64,000 nucleotides of DNA from Eggerthella timonensis (lineage in GTDB: Bacteria > Actinomycetota > Coriobacteriia > Coriobacteriales > Eggerthellaceae). The notes beneath the pieces are model-generated. The model saw only the letters and a list, made by a program, of their open reading frames with translations, did not search any database and was not told the DNA's origin. Position numbers and translations under genes: made by a program. Within the stretch, counting starts at the first letter, position 1. The number at the start of each line of letters is the position of its first letter. This document shows positions 51,678 to 60,158 of the stretch, one piece after another. The DNA lies in NCBI RefSeq assembly GCF_900184265.1, contig NZ_FXXA01000002.1, forward strand, positions 824,734 through 888,733, read 5' to 3'.

Positions 51678-52667
51678 CTAGTTCTCGAAGTTCTCCGAGA
51701 AGCGGGCGATCTGCTTGTTCTCGCGGATGACGGCGGCGCTTTCCGGCGCCTCGATGCGCTTGAAGAAGAAGTGCAGGTAGTGCGCGAGCACGTAGCCTAC
51801 CATGACCACCGACACCGCCGCTTCGGCCGCGAACAGCACGTACAGCGCCTCGGGCACGAACAGGCCGCTTGTTTGGAAGAACGCGAGCGCCTTGACGAGC
51901 GCCGTGGCGGTGATGACGAAGGGGAACGTCATGGCCGCGTAGCTGGGGTAGAACTTGAGGCGCAGCAGGATGGGCAGGCGCGTCAGCACCACCACGAACA
52001 GCGCCTGCGCCAGCACGAGCATGATGCCGACGAACAGGGGGTTCGGCTCGGGGGCCGTGGCCAGGTAGCCTACGATGGACAGGCTCATCGGCGCGGTGTA
52101 GATGCAGAACAGCGGGCGGGCGCTCTCGGGGATCTCGTGCTTGACGTAGCGGTACGTCACGAGGGCAAGCAGCACCAGGTAGCACGCGAACCCGAACCAG
52201 AACAGCAGGTGGCCCACCGGCTCCATGCCGAACGAGGGGGCGGTGGCGGAGGCCACGACGATGCCCACGTAGCAGATGAAGTAGGTGGGGAACACCTCGT
52301 GCAGCTTGAAATGCGCGATGAACCGCACGGTGAACCAGCCCATGAGCGCAAGGTGCGCGATGATGGCGGCCGACCATAGCACGAACGCCGGAACGTAGGC
52401 GAGCGGGGCGAGGTAGCCGGCCAGCTGCATGAGCGTCATGAAGAGCGTTGCGCTCACGCTGGCCATGATGGAGTTGTGCAAGTCGTCGCGAATCATGCCG
52501 GGAAACATGATGATCTTGGCAGCGAGCAAGACGATGAGCAGCAGCGCCAGGGCGCCGCAGACGATGTGGATGATCTCGGTGTAGGGTTGCAGCAAATTGC
52601 CCAACGCGGCCAAGCCGAGCGCAACGCCTGCGGTGGGGATGGGTACCTTTTTGATGATATCGCGCAC
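51678..52667 (-). CDS. TDT-family transporter (TehA/C4-dicarboxylate type)
   Basis: 329 residues from a GTG start at 52667 after GAAAGG. Ten hydrophobic helices are visible, starting PIPTAGVALGLAALGNLLQPYTEIIHIVCGALALLLIVLLAAKII, then FICYVGIVVASATAPSFGMEPVGHLLFWFGFACYLVLLALVTYR. This is the TDT (tellurite-resistance/dicarboxylate transporter) fold, related to TehA and SLAC1 channels; substrates in the family are small anions. It is divergent from a LysR regulator. Confidence 0.85.
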   Translation of the reverse strand: MRDIIKKVPIPTAGVALGLAALGNLLQPYTEIIHIVCGALALLLIVLLAAKIIMFPGMIRDDLHNSIMASVSATLFMTLMQLAGYLAPLAYVPAFVLWSAAIIAHLALMGWFTVRFIAHFKLHEVFPTYFICYVGIVVASATAPSFGMEPVGHLLFWFGFACYLVLLALVTYRYVKHEIPESARPLFCIYTAPMSLSIVGYLATAPEPNPLFVGIMLVLAQALFVVVLTRLPILLRLKFYPSYAAMTFPFVITATALVKALAFFQTSGLFVPEALYVLFAAEAAVSVVMVGYVLAHYLHFFFKRIEAPESAAVIRENKQIARFSENFEN

Positions 52668-52829
52668 GGCGTAACCTTTCTACTGTCGCGCATCATACTC
52701 CTTGATACGCGTGGGTGGGAGGGGTCCCGCGCGATGCTCCATCTGAAACACGCACGCGGCAGCCTTGGGGGCCGGTGCCCATTCTTTCACCACCGAATGC
52801 AAAAGAAAACTTTTAAATAGTTATGTTAT

Positions 52830-52841
52830 GATAAATTTATC
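52830..52841. promoter_or_regulatory. LysR-type dyad in AT-rich divergent promoter
   Basis: GATAAATTTATC is a perfect 12-bp palindrome (extended ATGATAAATTTATCTTAT fits T-N11-A) 33 bp before the LysR start. It lies in the most AT-rich stretch of the window. Confidence 0.55.
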
Positions 52842-52874
52842 TTATGAATAGCGCTTCGCCTGATAGGAGCCGCA

Positions 52875-53750
52875 ATGCAGGATTTCCGCGTCGAAACGTT
52901 TCTGACCGTTTGCCGGACGATGAACTACACGCGCGCCGCCGAGGAGCTGAGCATCACCCAGCCGGCGGTGTCACAGCACGTCGCTCATCTCGAGCGCGCA
53001 TACGGCGTGCCCTTGTTCACGTACCGCAACAAGAAGCTGCAGCTCACCGATGCGGGCGCGCTGCTGCGCGACGCGCTCGCCACGATGGCGCACGACGAGC
53101 ACCTGCTGCGCGAGCGCGTGCGCAGTGCGGCCACGGGCGCGCGCGTGGAGCTTGCCGTGGGGATGACGCTGACGGCGGGCGAGTACCTGGTTGCAGCGCC
53201 GTTGGCCGACTATCTGCGGCGCCATCCCGAGCTGCACGCTACGGTACGCTCGGGCGGCACGGGCGAGCTTCTGGCGCTGCTCGATGCGGGCAAGATCGAC
53301 TGCGCGTTCGTGGAGGGCTTCTTCGACAAGAGCGCGTATGCGTGGGACGTGTTCCGCACCGAGCGGCTCGTGTGCGTGTGCGCCGCCGACCACGAGTTCG
53401 CCGCGGAGCCCGTGCGCGTGGAGGATCTGTTCGACGAGCGGCTCATCGTGCGCGAAACGGGCTCGGGCACGCGCGCGGTGCTCGAGCACGCGCTGGCGGC
53501 CCAGAACCTCACGGTGGACGGTTTCGCGCATACGAGCGTGGTGGAGAGTCTCGACGTCATCAAGATATTCGTCGAGCGCGATCTGGGCATCTCGTTTCTG
53601 TACGAAGCGGCCGTGACGCGCGAGCTGGCCGCTGGCACGCTGCGCATCGTGGAGCTGGATGGCCCGGCCATCGAGCACGACATCGCCTTCATACGCCTGA
53701 AGGACAGCGTGTTCGAGCACGACTTCCGGGTGCTGTTCAACGAGCTATAA
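52875..53750 (+). CDS. LysR-family regulator
   Basis: 291 residues from the ATG at 52875 after GATAGGAG. HTH: MQDFRVETFLTVCRTMNYTRAAEELSITQPAVSQHVAHLERAYGVPLFTYRNKKLQLTDAG. The effector domain begins RVELAVGMTLTAGEYLVAAPLADYL and includes VRETGSGTRAVLEHAL, which is close to CysL/YwfK-type regulators. It probably controls the divergent TDT transporter gene through the dyad between them (inference). Confidence 0.9.
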   Translation: MQDFRVETFLTVCRTMNYTRAAEELSITQPAVSQHVAHLERAYGVPLFTYRNKKLQLTDAGALLRDALATMAHDEHLLRERVRSAATGARVELAVGMTLTAGEYLVAAPLADYLRRHPELHATVRSGGTGELLALLDAGKIDCAFVEGFFDKSAYAWDVFRTERLVCVCAADHEFAAEPVRVEDLFDERLIVRETGSGTRAVLEHALAAQNLTVDGFAHTSVVESLDVIKIFVERDLGISFLYEAAVTRELAAGTLRIVELDGPAIEHDIAFIRLKDSVFEHDFRVLFNEL

Positions 53751-53769
53751 CGCCTCTTTGACGAACGTA

Positions 53770-53785
53770 TGTTTCACGTGAAACA
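53770..53785. other. parS site 5
   Basis: Perfect TGTTTCACGTGAAACA, 20 bp after the LysR stop. Confidence 0.92.
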
Positions 53786-53941
53786 TCCGGTGCCCCCGCG
53801 CGACGGGCCGCTGGATGCGGATGGGCGCGAAGCCCTCCTCGCCCGAGGTCGCTGACCCCCTCCGCGCGCGATGGGCCGCCTTGCCCATCGTAAGCTGCCA
53901 GACTACGGCACCCCCCCCGCGCGACGGGCCGATCCCTGCCC

Positions 53942-54145
53942 GAGCCAAACCGGTTTTGAGGCCTCTCGTGCAACTTTTTCGACTTTGTGGCAAGCCGAGA
54001 GAGACTACGGAAAAGCTGACCAGAGGTTTTCCGGGAACATCCCGTCCGAGTGCGACCGATGTTCGTCCGAAGGCCCGTTTTCGACTCGTATTCATGCCAC
54101 AAAGTCGAAAAAGTTGCACGAGAGGCCTCAAAACCGGTTTGGCTC
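53942..54145. repeat. Long inverted repeat, perfect 51-bp arms
   Basis: 53942-53992 and 54095-54145 are exact complements over 51 bp (GAGCCAAACCGGTTTTGAGG... to ...CGACTTTGTGGCA), loop 102 nt. It is the longest of the family, in a 625-bp gap with no gene. Only a weak match to the loop core is seen. Confidence 0.94.
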
Positions 54146-54375
54146 TCGGTCACGCTGCGAGGAAGGGGGAACTGCTCCTCCGCCGTCGGTCGGGAGCGTT
54201 GAGACGTCCCAAGCGATCCCTTCAGAGGCTTTGCCGACCTCCCCGAATGCTTCGCGTGAGGCATTCGTCCGCATCGCGTACGCAGGGGAGAGGCTGGGCC
54301 CCTTTCCAAAATCTACTTGACTTGGAGTCCGCTCCAGCCTCTACTATGACAAGCGGACCTATCGAGAGGAGCACC

Positions 54376-55500
54376 ATGAAACCGGAATTCGAAACCACGC
54401 CGAAGCTGGGCTTCGGCTGCATGCGCCTGCCGCTGCTCGATCCCGCCGATCAGAAGAGCATCGACGTCGAGCAGTTCAAGCGGATGGTGGACGCGTTCAT
54501 CGAGGGAGGCGGCACGTACTTCGACACGGCGTTCGTCTACCATGAAGGCGCGTCCGAGCGCGCGCTCAAGGAGGCGCTCGTCGACCGCTACCCGCGCGAC
54601 GCGTACACCGTGGCCACGAAATGCCTGGCCTGGGCAGCGCCCAGCGCCGAGGAGGCCAAGAGCAACCTGGCCACGTCGCTCGAACGCCTGGGCCTCGACT
54701 ACGTGGACTTCTACCTGCTGCACAACGTGGGCGGCGAGCGCACCGCCAAGTTCGACGACTACGGCATGTGGGATTTTGCGCTGCAAAAGAAAGAGGAGGG
54801 GCTCATCGGGAACGTCGGCTTCTCCATGCACGACGGCCCCGATGCCCTTGAGGCGCTGCTGAAGGCGCACCCGCAGATGGACTTCGTGCAGCTGCAGGTG
54901 AACTACCTCGACTGGGACGACCCGGTGGTGCAAGCGCGCCGCTGCATGGAGATCGCCGACACGCACGGCGTGCCCGTGGTGATCATGGAGCCCGCGCGCG
55001 GCGGCCGCCTCGTCGATCTGCCGCAACGCGTGGCCGACGTGCTGCGCGCGGCGGACCCCGACGCCAGCCTGGCCTCGTGGGCGTACCGTTTCTGCTACAA
55101 CTTGCCGAACGTGCTCACCGTGCTCTCGGGCATGTCGAACCTGGAGCAGGTGCGCCAGAACGTGACCGATTACCAAGCGAATCGCCCGTTCTCGTCCGAC
55201 GAGCAGCGCGCGATGGACGCCGCCGTCGACACGTTGCGCGGCATGGCATCGGTGCCGTGCACGAACTGTCGGTACTGCGTGAAGGACTGTCCGCAAGGCG
55301 TGGTGATACCCGAAATCCTCGGCCTGCTCAACCTGGAGCTCATGACCGAGAACCGCGACTTCGTGAAGGGCCTCTACTCGTGGCAGGCCGCTCCCGGTCC
55401 CGCCTCGACGTGCATCTCCTGCGGCGCCTGCGAAGCCATGTGCCCCCAGGGCATCGACATCGTCCGCCAGCTTGAGGTGGCCGCCGAGCACTTCGAGTAG
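54376..55500 (+). CDS. Aldo/keto reductase with C-terminal 4Fe-4S domain
   Basis: 374 residues from the ATG at 54376 after GAGAGGAG. The barrel shows KLGFGCMRLP, DTAFVYHEGASERALKEAL (catalytic Asp and Tyr), VATKCLAWAAPS (Lys), LGLDYVDFYLLHNVG (His) and the NADP region. The last 85 residues are a ferredoxin-like domain: CTNCRYCVKDCPQGV and CISCGACEAMCPQGI give two 4Fe-4S sites. This two-part layout is common in strict anaerobes and suggests ferredoxin-linked reduction. Substrate unknown. It is monocistronic, with a hairpin 150 bp downstream. Confidence 0.92.
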   Translation: MKPEFETTPKLGFGCMRLPLLDPADQKSIDVEQFKRMVDAFIEGGGTYFDTAFVYHEGASERALKEALVDRYPRDAYTVATKCLAWAAPSAEEAKSNLATSLERLGLDYVDFYLLHNVGGERTAKFDDYGMWDFALQKKEEGLIGNVGFSMHDGPDALEALLKAHPQMDFVQLQVNYLDWDDPVVQARRCMEIADTHGVPVVIMEPARGGRLVDLPQRVADVLRAADPDASLASWAYRFCYNLPNVLTVLSGMSNLEQVRQNVTDYQANRPFSSDEQRAMDAAVDTLRGMASVPCTNCRYCVKDCPQGVVIPEILGLLNLELMTENRDFVKGLYSWQAAPGPASTCISCGACEAMCPQGIDIVRQLEVAAEHFE

Positions 55501-55817
55501 GGTGCCCGCCGGCAAGCCCGCGCACGAGGCGCCGCGAACGGATGTTTCACGTGAAACATTTTGCTCCGCGCCCCGCCCGCAGCGCCTTGCGCGCCCCGCC
55601 CCGCCTGCCCCGCGTTTTACGCCCCGCGTTTTACCCAAACCTTTCCCGTTCCTGATGCCCCCTTTGCTCAAACTTGGGGGCATCTTTACGCGCCCCTTCC
55701 CTCGTTCTTACCTTCCTTTCTTACGATGGTTCTCGCACGTTGGCCGCAGCGACGGCCCGTGCCGAAGACGCATGCGATCCCGGCGATGGGCGCCGGGGAT
55801 ATGAGAGGAACGCAACC
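55501..55817. other. Gap upstream of phn operon
   Basis: Contains parS site 6, a tandem direct repeat of GCCCCGCGTTTTAC (55607-55620 and 55621-55634), and a 9-bp hairpin GATGCCCCC/GGGGGCATC (55654-55684) followed by TTTA, a likely terminator for the aldo/keto reductase. The plus strand is strongly C-rich. The phn promoter must lie between about 55690 and 55800; no clear -35/-10 pair is visible. Confidence 0.5.
55543..55558. other. parS site 6
   Basis: Perfect TGTTTCACGTGAAACA, 42 bp after the aldo/keto reductase stop. Confidence 0.92.
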
Positions 55818-56915
55818 ATGACAGAAGGGTTTTTGAGCAGGCGCCAGTTCGTGGCGGGCGGCGCGGCGCTGGCGATGGCGGGCATGTTCGGCGCCTTGAC
55901 GGGATGCACGGCGGGCGGCTCGGGCGCCGCGGCGGGCGCGACTTCGGCCGACGCGAGCGCGGGCTCTGCGGCAGTATCCACCGATCCCATCACCATGGTG
56001 TGGCTGCCCGACAACTCGTCCTCCGACCTCACCGCCTCGCGCGAGGCCATCGGCGCGGCTATCAAGGCCGCATGCGGCCGCGAGGCAAACCTGCTGACCT
56101 CCACCGATTACAACGTGGCCATCGAGGCCATCGCGTCGGGCAAGGCGCAGATGGCGCTCTTAGGCCCCGAGGGTTACGTGCAGGCCAACAAGAAGAATCC
56201 GAAGGTGCTGGCCGCGTTCACGAACAGCGACGAGGACGGCGGCCTCGAAGGCGCCTGCTACTACAGCCGCATCTGCGTACGCAAAGAGGACGCCGACCAG
56301 TACAAGAGCGGCAGCTCCTACTCCATCGAGAACATCGAGGGCAAGTCGTTCTCGTTCGTGTCCGCCACGTCCACCTCAGGCTTCAAGGTGCCCTCGAGCG
56401 GCATCGTCCAGGAATTCGGCCTCGACAGCTCCGACGAGCTGCTCGAGAGCGGGAAGTTCTTCTCCGAGGTGCTGTTCGGCAACTCGCACCAGGGCTCGGC
56501 CGTGAACCTGCTGTCCGGCGACGCCGACGTGGCCGCGTTCGACGACGTGGACGTGGACATGTACCTCGACCTCGTGTCGGGCGAGGCCAACAGCATCGGC
56601 GCCGTGTACAAGGCGAAGGACAACGCCGAAGCTCCCTTCGATACCGTGCGCGGCAAGGAGTTCGTCATCATCGCCATCACGCCGGTGCTGAACTCGCCCA
56701 TCTGCTTCAACGAGGAAGCCATCTCCGACGAGGACCGCACGAAGATCGTCGACTACTTCTGCTCCGACAAGGTGGCGAATGACCCGCAGATCTTCGTCGA
56801 TCCCGAGGACGAGAACGCCAAGGGCATCTTCGAGAAGGATTCCGAGAAGACGTGCTTCGTGAAGACCGACGACGCCTGGTACGAGCCCATCCGCACGTTG
56901 GGCGGGGCTGCGTAA
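55818..56915 (+). CDS. phnD: Phosphonate ABC transporter substrate-binding lipoprotein
   Basis: 365 residues from the ATG at 55818 after GAGAGGAA. A Tat-like signal (SRRQF, residues 7-11) ends in a lipobox LTGC (Cys30), so it is lipid-anchored outside the membrane. The binding domain shows ITMVWLPDNSSSDLTASREAIGAAIKAACG, STDYNVAIEAIASGKAQMALLGPEGYV and FSFVSATSTSGFKVPSS, all PhnD signatures. It captures phosphonates for PhnCE. First gene of the operon, overlapping phnC by 1 bp. A Tat signal is not usual for PhnD of proteobacteria. Confidence 0.93.
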   Translation: MTEGFLSRRQFVAGGAALAMAGMFGALTGCTAGGSGAAAGATSADASAGSAAVSTDPITMVWLPDNSSSDLTASREAIGAAIKAACGREANLLTSTDYNVAIEAIASGKAQMALLGPEGYVQANKKNPKVLAAFTNSDEDGGLEGACYYSRICVRKEDADQYKSGSSYSIENIEGKSFSFVSATSTSGFKVPSSGIVQEFGLDSSDELLESGKFFSEVLFGNSHQGSAVNLLSGDADVAAFDDVDVDMYLDLVSGEANSIGAVYKAKDNAEAPFDTVRGKEFVIIAITPVLNSPICFNEEAISDEDRTKIVDYFCSDKVANDPQIFVDPEDENAKGIFEKDSEKTCFVKTDDAWYEPIRTLGGAA

Positions 56916-57730
56916 TGAGCGAGGTGTTGCTGGACCTGCGCGGTCTGACGAAGAGTTACGACGGCTGGTCGAAATCGCTCGATAGCGTCGATCTCCAGGT
57001 GCATCGAGGCGAGTTCGTCAGCGTCATCGGCTCGTCGGGCGCGGGCAAGTCCACGCTGCTGCGTTGCGTGAACCGTCTCATCGACCCCACGCAGGGCGCG
57101 GTGACGTTCGACGGCGACGACGTGACGCACGTGCGCGGCCGCGCGCTGCGCACGTGCCGCCGCCGCATCGCCATGGTGTTCCAGCACTACAACCTGGTGC
57201 ACCGCGCCACGGCCATCGAGAACGTGCTGCAGGGGCGTCTGGGCTACAAGTCCACCGTCGCGGGCATGTTAGGCCTGTTCAGCGAAGAGGAGAAGCGCCG
57301 CGCGTTCGAGATTCTCGACCAGGTGGGCCTCTCCGAGTTCGCCTACACCCGCACCGACCAGCTGTCGGGCGGGCAGAAGCAGCGCGTGGGCATCGCCCGG
57401 GCGCTCGTGCAGGACCCGTTGCTCATGCTGGCCGACGAGCCCATCGCCAGCCTCGACCCGAAGTCGTCGCGCACGGTGATGGAGCATCTGCGCTGGGCGG
57501 CCGACGAGCTGGGCGTGGCGTGCCTCGTGAACCTGCACCAGGTGGAGATCGCGCTGGAATTCTCGGACCGCATCGTGGGGCTGGCGGGCGGCAGGCTCGT
57601 GTTCGACGGAACCCCCGACGAGTTGGATGAAGCAACGATCGCGCGCATCTACGGCACTGCAGCCGACGCGGAAGGCGCGCCGTCGCCGGCGCTCGCCGAC
57701 GTAGCTGCGCCCGAGGTGGTGGCCGCATGA
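56915..57730 (+). CDS. phnC: Phosphonate ABC transporter ATPase
   Basis: 271 residues. Walker A SVIGSSGAGKSTLLRC, Q-loop MVFQHYNLV, signature QLSGGQKQRVGIARAL, Walker B LLMLADEPIASLD, and His switch in VNLHQVEIAL. The stretch RLGYKSTVAGMLGLFSEEEKRRAFEIL is typical of PhnC. A 40-residue alanine/proline-rich tail is added. It energises phosphonate import with the two PhnE permeases. TAATG overlap with phnD and ATGA overlap with phnE. Confidence 0.94.
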   Translation: MSEVLLDLRGLTKSYDGWSKSLDSVDLQVHRGEFVSVIGSSGAGKSTLLRCVNRLIDPTQGAVTFDGDDVTHVRGRALRTCRRRIAMVFQHYNLVHRATAIENVLQGRLGYKSTVAGMLGLFSEEEKRRAFEILDQVGLSEFAYTRTDQLSGGQKQRVGIARALVQDPLLMLADEPIASLDPKSSRTVMEHLRWAADELGVACLVNLHQVEIALEFSDRIVGLAGGRLVFDGTPDELDEATIARIYGTAADAEGAPSPALADVAAPEVVAA

Positions 57731-58599
57731 CGGAACGCGCGGTGCAGCCAGCGGGACCGCTGGCGGGGATGCGTGCAGGATGGCGCTCCCGCCGGGCGGT
57801 TCCGCGCGGATCCTACGATGGATCGTTCTTCCTGAGGCGTTCGCTGGCCATCGCGGCGATGGCGTTCGTGTTCGTGGCGCTCGGTGCGCTGTCGGGCACG
57901 TACGTCGGCTTCGACTTCATGCAGGCAATCCTCGACGTCCCGGGCGGGTTCGCTTGGATGGCGACGCAGTTCGCCCCCTCCTTCGCCTCCCTCCAGAAGC
58001 TGGGCACCATCCTGCCCGCCCTGGGTTCGACGATTCTCGCCTCGATCGCCTCCAGCTGCACGGCGGCGGTTCTGGCGTATATATGCGCCGTGTTGGGATC
58101 GCGAACGGTGGGGGTGGGCGGGCCGTTTCCCCTCCTCGTGCGCGCCGTCGCGTCGCTGTTCCGCAACATCCCCGTGGTGGCCTGGGCATTCATCCTGCTG
58201 TTCTCGTTCAAGCAGAGCGAGTTCACCGGGTTCTTCGCCCTGTTCCTCACGAGCTTCGGCTACCTGACCCGGTGCTTTTTGGAGAGCATCGACGAGATGA
58301 GCTCCGGGCCGGTGGAGGCGCTGCGGGCGTGCGGTGCAAGCTACGGCCAGATCGTGGCGCAGGCGGTCGTTCCCCTGAGCATCACGTCGGTGGTCAGCTG
58401 GGTGCTGTACATGATCGAGACGAACATCCGCGACGCCACGCTCATCGGCATCCTGACCGGCACCGGCATCGGCTTCGTGTTCGACGTGTACTACAAGAGC
58501 TTTCGCTACGACATTGCGGGGCTCGTGCTGCTGTCCATCATCCTCGTGGTCATCGCCTGCGAGCTCATCTCGAATTTCGTGAGGAGGCGGATCATATGA
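57727..58599 (+). CDS. phnE: Phosphonate ABC transporter permease, first copy
   Basis: 290 residues with six helices; the first is SLAIAAMAFVFVALGALSGTYVG. The permease signature loop is EALRACGASYGQIVAQAVVPLSITSVVSWVLYMIETNIRDATLIG. The N-terminal tail is basic. Two consecutive phnE genes suggest a heterodimeric channel. ATGA overlaps at both ends. Confidence 0.92.
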   Translation: MTERAVQPAGPLAGMRAGWRSRRAVPRGSYDGSFFLRRSLAIAAMAFVFVALGALSGTYVGFDFMQAILDVPGGFAWMATQFAPSFASLQKLGTILPALGSTILASIASSCTAAVLAYICAVLGSRTVGVGGPFPLLVRAVASLFRNIPVVAWAFILLFSFKQSEFTGFFALFLTSFGYLTRCFLESIDEMSSGPVEALRACGASYGQIVAQAVVPLSITSVVSWVLYMIETNIRDATLIGILTGTGIGFVFDVYYKSFRYDIAGLVLLSIILVVIACELISNFVRRRII

Positions 58600-59450
58600 C
58601 GGGTGCGACGGACGAGGCGCGCGGAATGCGCACGGCGAGGTCGGGGAAGATCAAGGTGCATGTGGCTTCCAAGTCCAACGTGTCGCTGTACGCGGTGCTG
58701 GGAATGTTCGCGCTGGTGACGGCGTTCACGCTCGTCACGATGGACTACGGGAAGGTGGCGTTTCCCGCGGCGATGGCCGCGGCCTTCGAGGACTTCGTCA
58801 CGATGATGCTGCAGCCGGGGTTGGGCGGCCACTTCACGCTGCCCGACGTGATCGAGGGCCTGTTCGTGTCGTTGGCGTTGGCGCTGCTGACCACGTTCAT
58901 CGGCGCGGTCATCGCGTTCGTGCTGGGGTTGCTGGCTTCGTGCAACCTGTCGAACAAGGGCGTGAGCAACGCCATCAAGGTGTTCATGAGCGTGGCGCGT
59001 GCCGTGCCCACCATCCTGTGGGTGCTCGTGTTCTCGGTGGCCATCGGCCTCGGGCCCGAAGCGGCCGTCATCGGCCTCATGTTCCACAGCGTGGCGTACC
59101 TGGTGAAGGCGTACTCGGAGAGCTTCGAGGAAGTGGACCCCGGCGTGCTGGAGGCCCTGCGCGCCAGCGGCGCATCGTGGTGGCAGGTGGTGTTCCAGGG
59201 CGTGGTGCCCGAGAAGGTGAACGAGATGCTGTCGTGGACGTTCATCCGCTTCGAGATCAACTTCGTGAACGCCGTGGCCGTGGGCGCCGTGGCGGGCGCG
59301 GGCGGCATCGGCTACCAGCTGTTCTTGGCGGGAAGCTTCTACTACAACATCCACGAGGTGGGCCTGATCGTGTACCTATGCCTGGCCGTCGCCATCGTGC
59401 TCGAAGTGGTGGCCACCAAGCTGCGCAAACGCTACATCGTGCAGAGATAG
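58596..59450 (+). CDS. phnE: Phosphonate ABC transporter permease, second copy
   Basis: 284 residues from the ATG at 58596 after GAGGAGGCGG. Helices include VSLYAVLGMFALVTAFTLVTM and GLFVSLALALLTTFIGAVIAFVLGLLASC. The EAA-type loop is EALRASGASWWQVVFQGVVPEKVNEMLSWTFIRFEINFVNAVAVGAVAGAGGIGYQL. It diverges from the first copy outside this loop, as expected for partner subunits. A repeat (59481-59598) separates it from phnG. Confidence 0.92.
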   Translation: MTGATDEARGMRTARSGKIKVHVASKSNVSLYAVLGMFALVTAFTLVTMDYGKVAFPAAMAAAFEDFVTMMLQPGLGGHFTLPDVIEGLFVSLALALLTTFIGAVIAFVLGLLASCNLSNKGVSNAIKVFMSVARAVPTILWVLVFSVAIGLGPEAAVIGLMFHSVAYLVKAYSESFEEVDPGVLEALRASGASWWQVVFQGVVPEKVNEMLSWTFIRFEINFVNAVAVGAVAGAGGIGYQLFLAGSFYYNIHEVGLIVYLCLAVAIVLEVVATKLRKRYIVQR

Positions 59451-59480
59451 GTTCCGTCGGCCTGACGGCCGGCCGGAAAA

Positions 59481-59598
59481 CTCGACGCTGCGGTCGTCCG
59501 TGGCGGCGCAGGCGGCGCTCCAAGCGCGCCTCGCGTACCAAAGTACGCTTCGGTGCACTTTCGCGACGTCTGCACTCGCCGCGAACGGCCTCGCTGAC
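59481..59598. repeat. 120-bp GTAC-core palindromic repeat, copy 2
   Basis: It begins CTCGACGCTGCGG and ends CCTCGCTGAC; the centre is GCGTACCAAAGTACGC (59533-59548). It lies between phnE and phnG, splitting transport from C-P lyase genes. Confidence 0.85.
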
Positions 59599-59642
59599 CT
59601 TACGAACGACCAGTAAAACGAAAACCAGATGGGAGTACTACT

Positions 59643-60158
59643 TTGTTGAAACGATACGAACGCACGCGCGCCCTCGTGGAGGGCGACCCCGCGCTGGCGC
59701 GGGTCATCGTGTGCGAGGTCGAACGCGAACAGGGCGCCGAAGCGCTCGTCGTGCTCGACGAGCCGCGCGAGGAACTGGTGATGGTGCAGGCGCGCGAAAC
59801 GGCGCAGGGTAGCCTGTTCTTCCTCGGCGAGGCGCTCATGACGTCGTGCCGCGTGCGCTTGAACGACGCGGTGGGCCTCGGCCTCGTGCTGGGCAGCGAC
59901 CGCTGCCGCGCCTACGAGCTGGCCGTGGTGGACGCGGCGTTCTCCGGAGCGGCCGGCGACGCGTGGGCTTCCCGCTGGGACGCACCGCTGCGCGCCGAGC
60001 TTGCGCGTGTCGAAGCCCGCGACGAGCGCGAGGCGCGCCGGACCGCGGCGACGAAGGTGGATTTCTCGACGCTGGACAAGCCAGTGGCTCGTCCAGTCCC
60101 TGACTATGCGCCCGAGCGGGCGCCCTCCGCTCGCTCGGCGAGCGGAGGTGAAGCATGA
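59643..60158 (+). CDS. phnG: C-P lyase subunit PhnG
   Basis: 171 residues from a TTG start at 59643 (a second TTG follows directly) with GGGAG upstream. The core is typical: VMVQARETAQGSLFFLGEALMTSCRVRLNDAVGLGLVLGSDRCRAYELAVVDAAFSG. With PhnH, PhnI and PhnJ it forms the C-P lyase core complex that attaches phosphonate to ribose and cuts the C-P bond. A 35-residue alanine/proline/arginine tail exceeds the E. coli protein. ATGA overlap with phnH. Confidence 0.92.
   Translation: MLKRYERTRALVEGDPALARVIVCEVEREQGAEALVVLDEPREELVMVQARETAQGSLFFLGEALMTSCRVRLNDAVGLGLVLGSDRCRAYELAVVDAAFSGAAGDAWASRWDAPLRAELARVEARDEREARRTAATKVDFSTLDKPVARPVPDYAPERAPSARSASGGEA

Noticed and set aside
53815-54375. Extending the aldo/keto reductase upstream to 53815
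   Set aside because: The added part translates through the 51-bp inverted repeat and lacks a start signal; ATG 54376 has GAGAGGAG.
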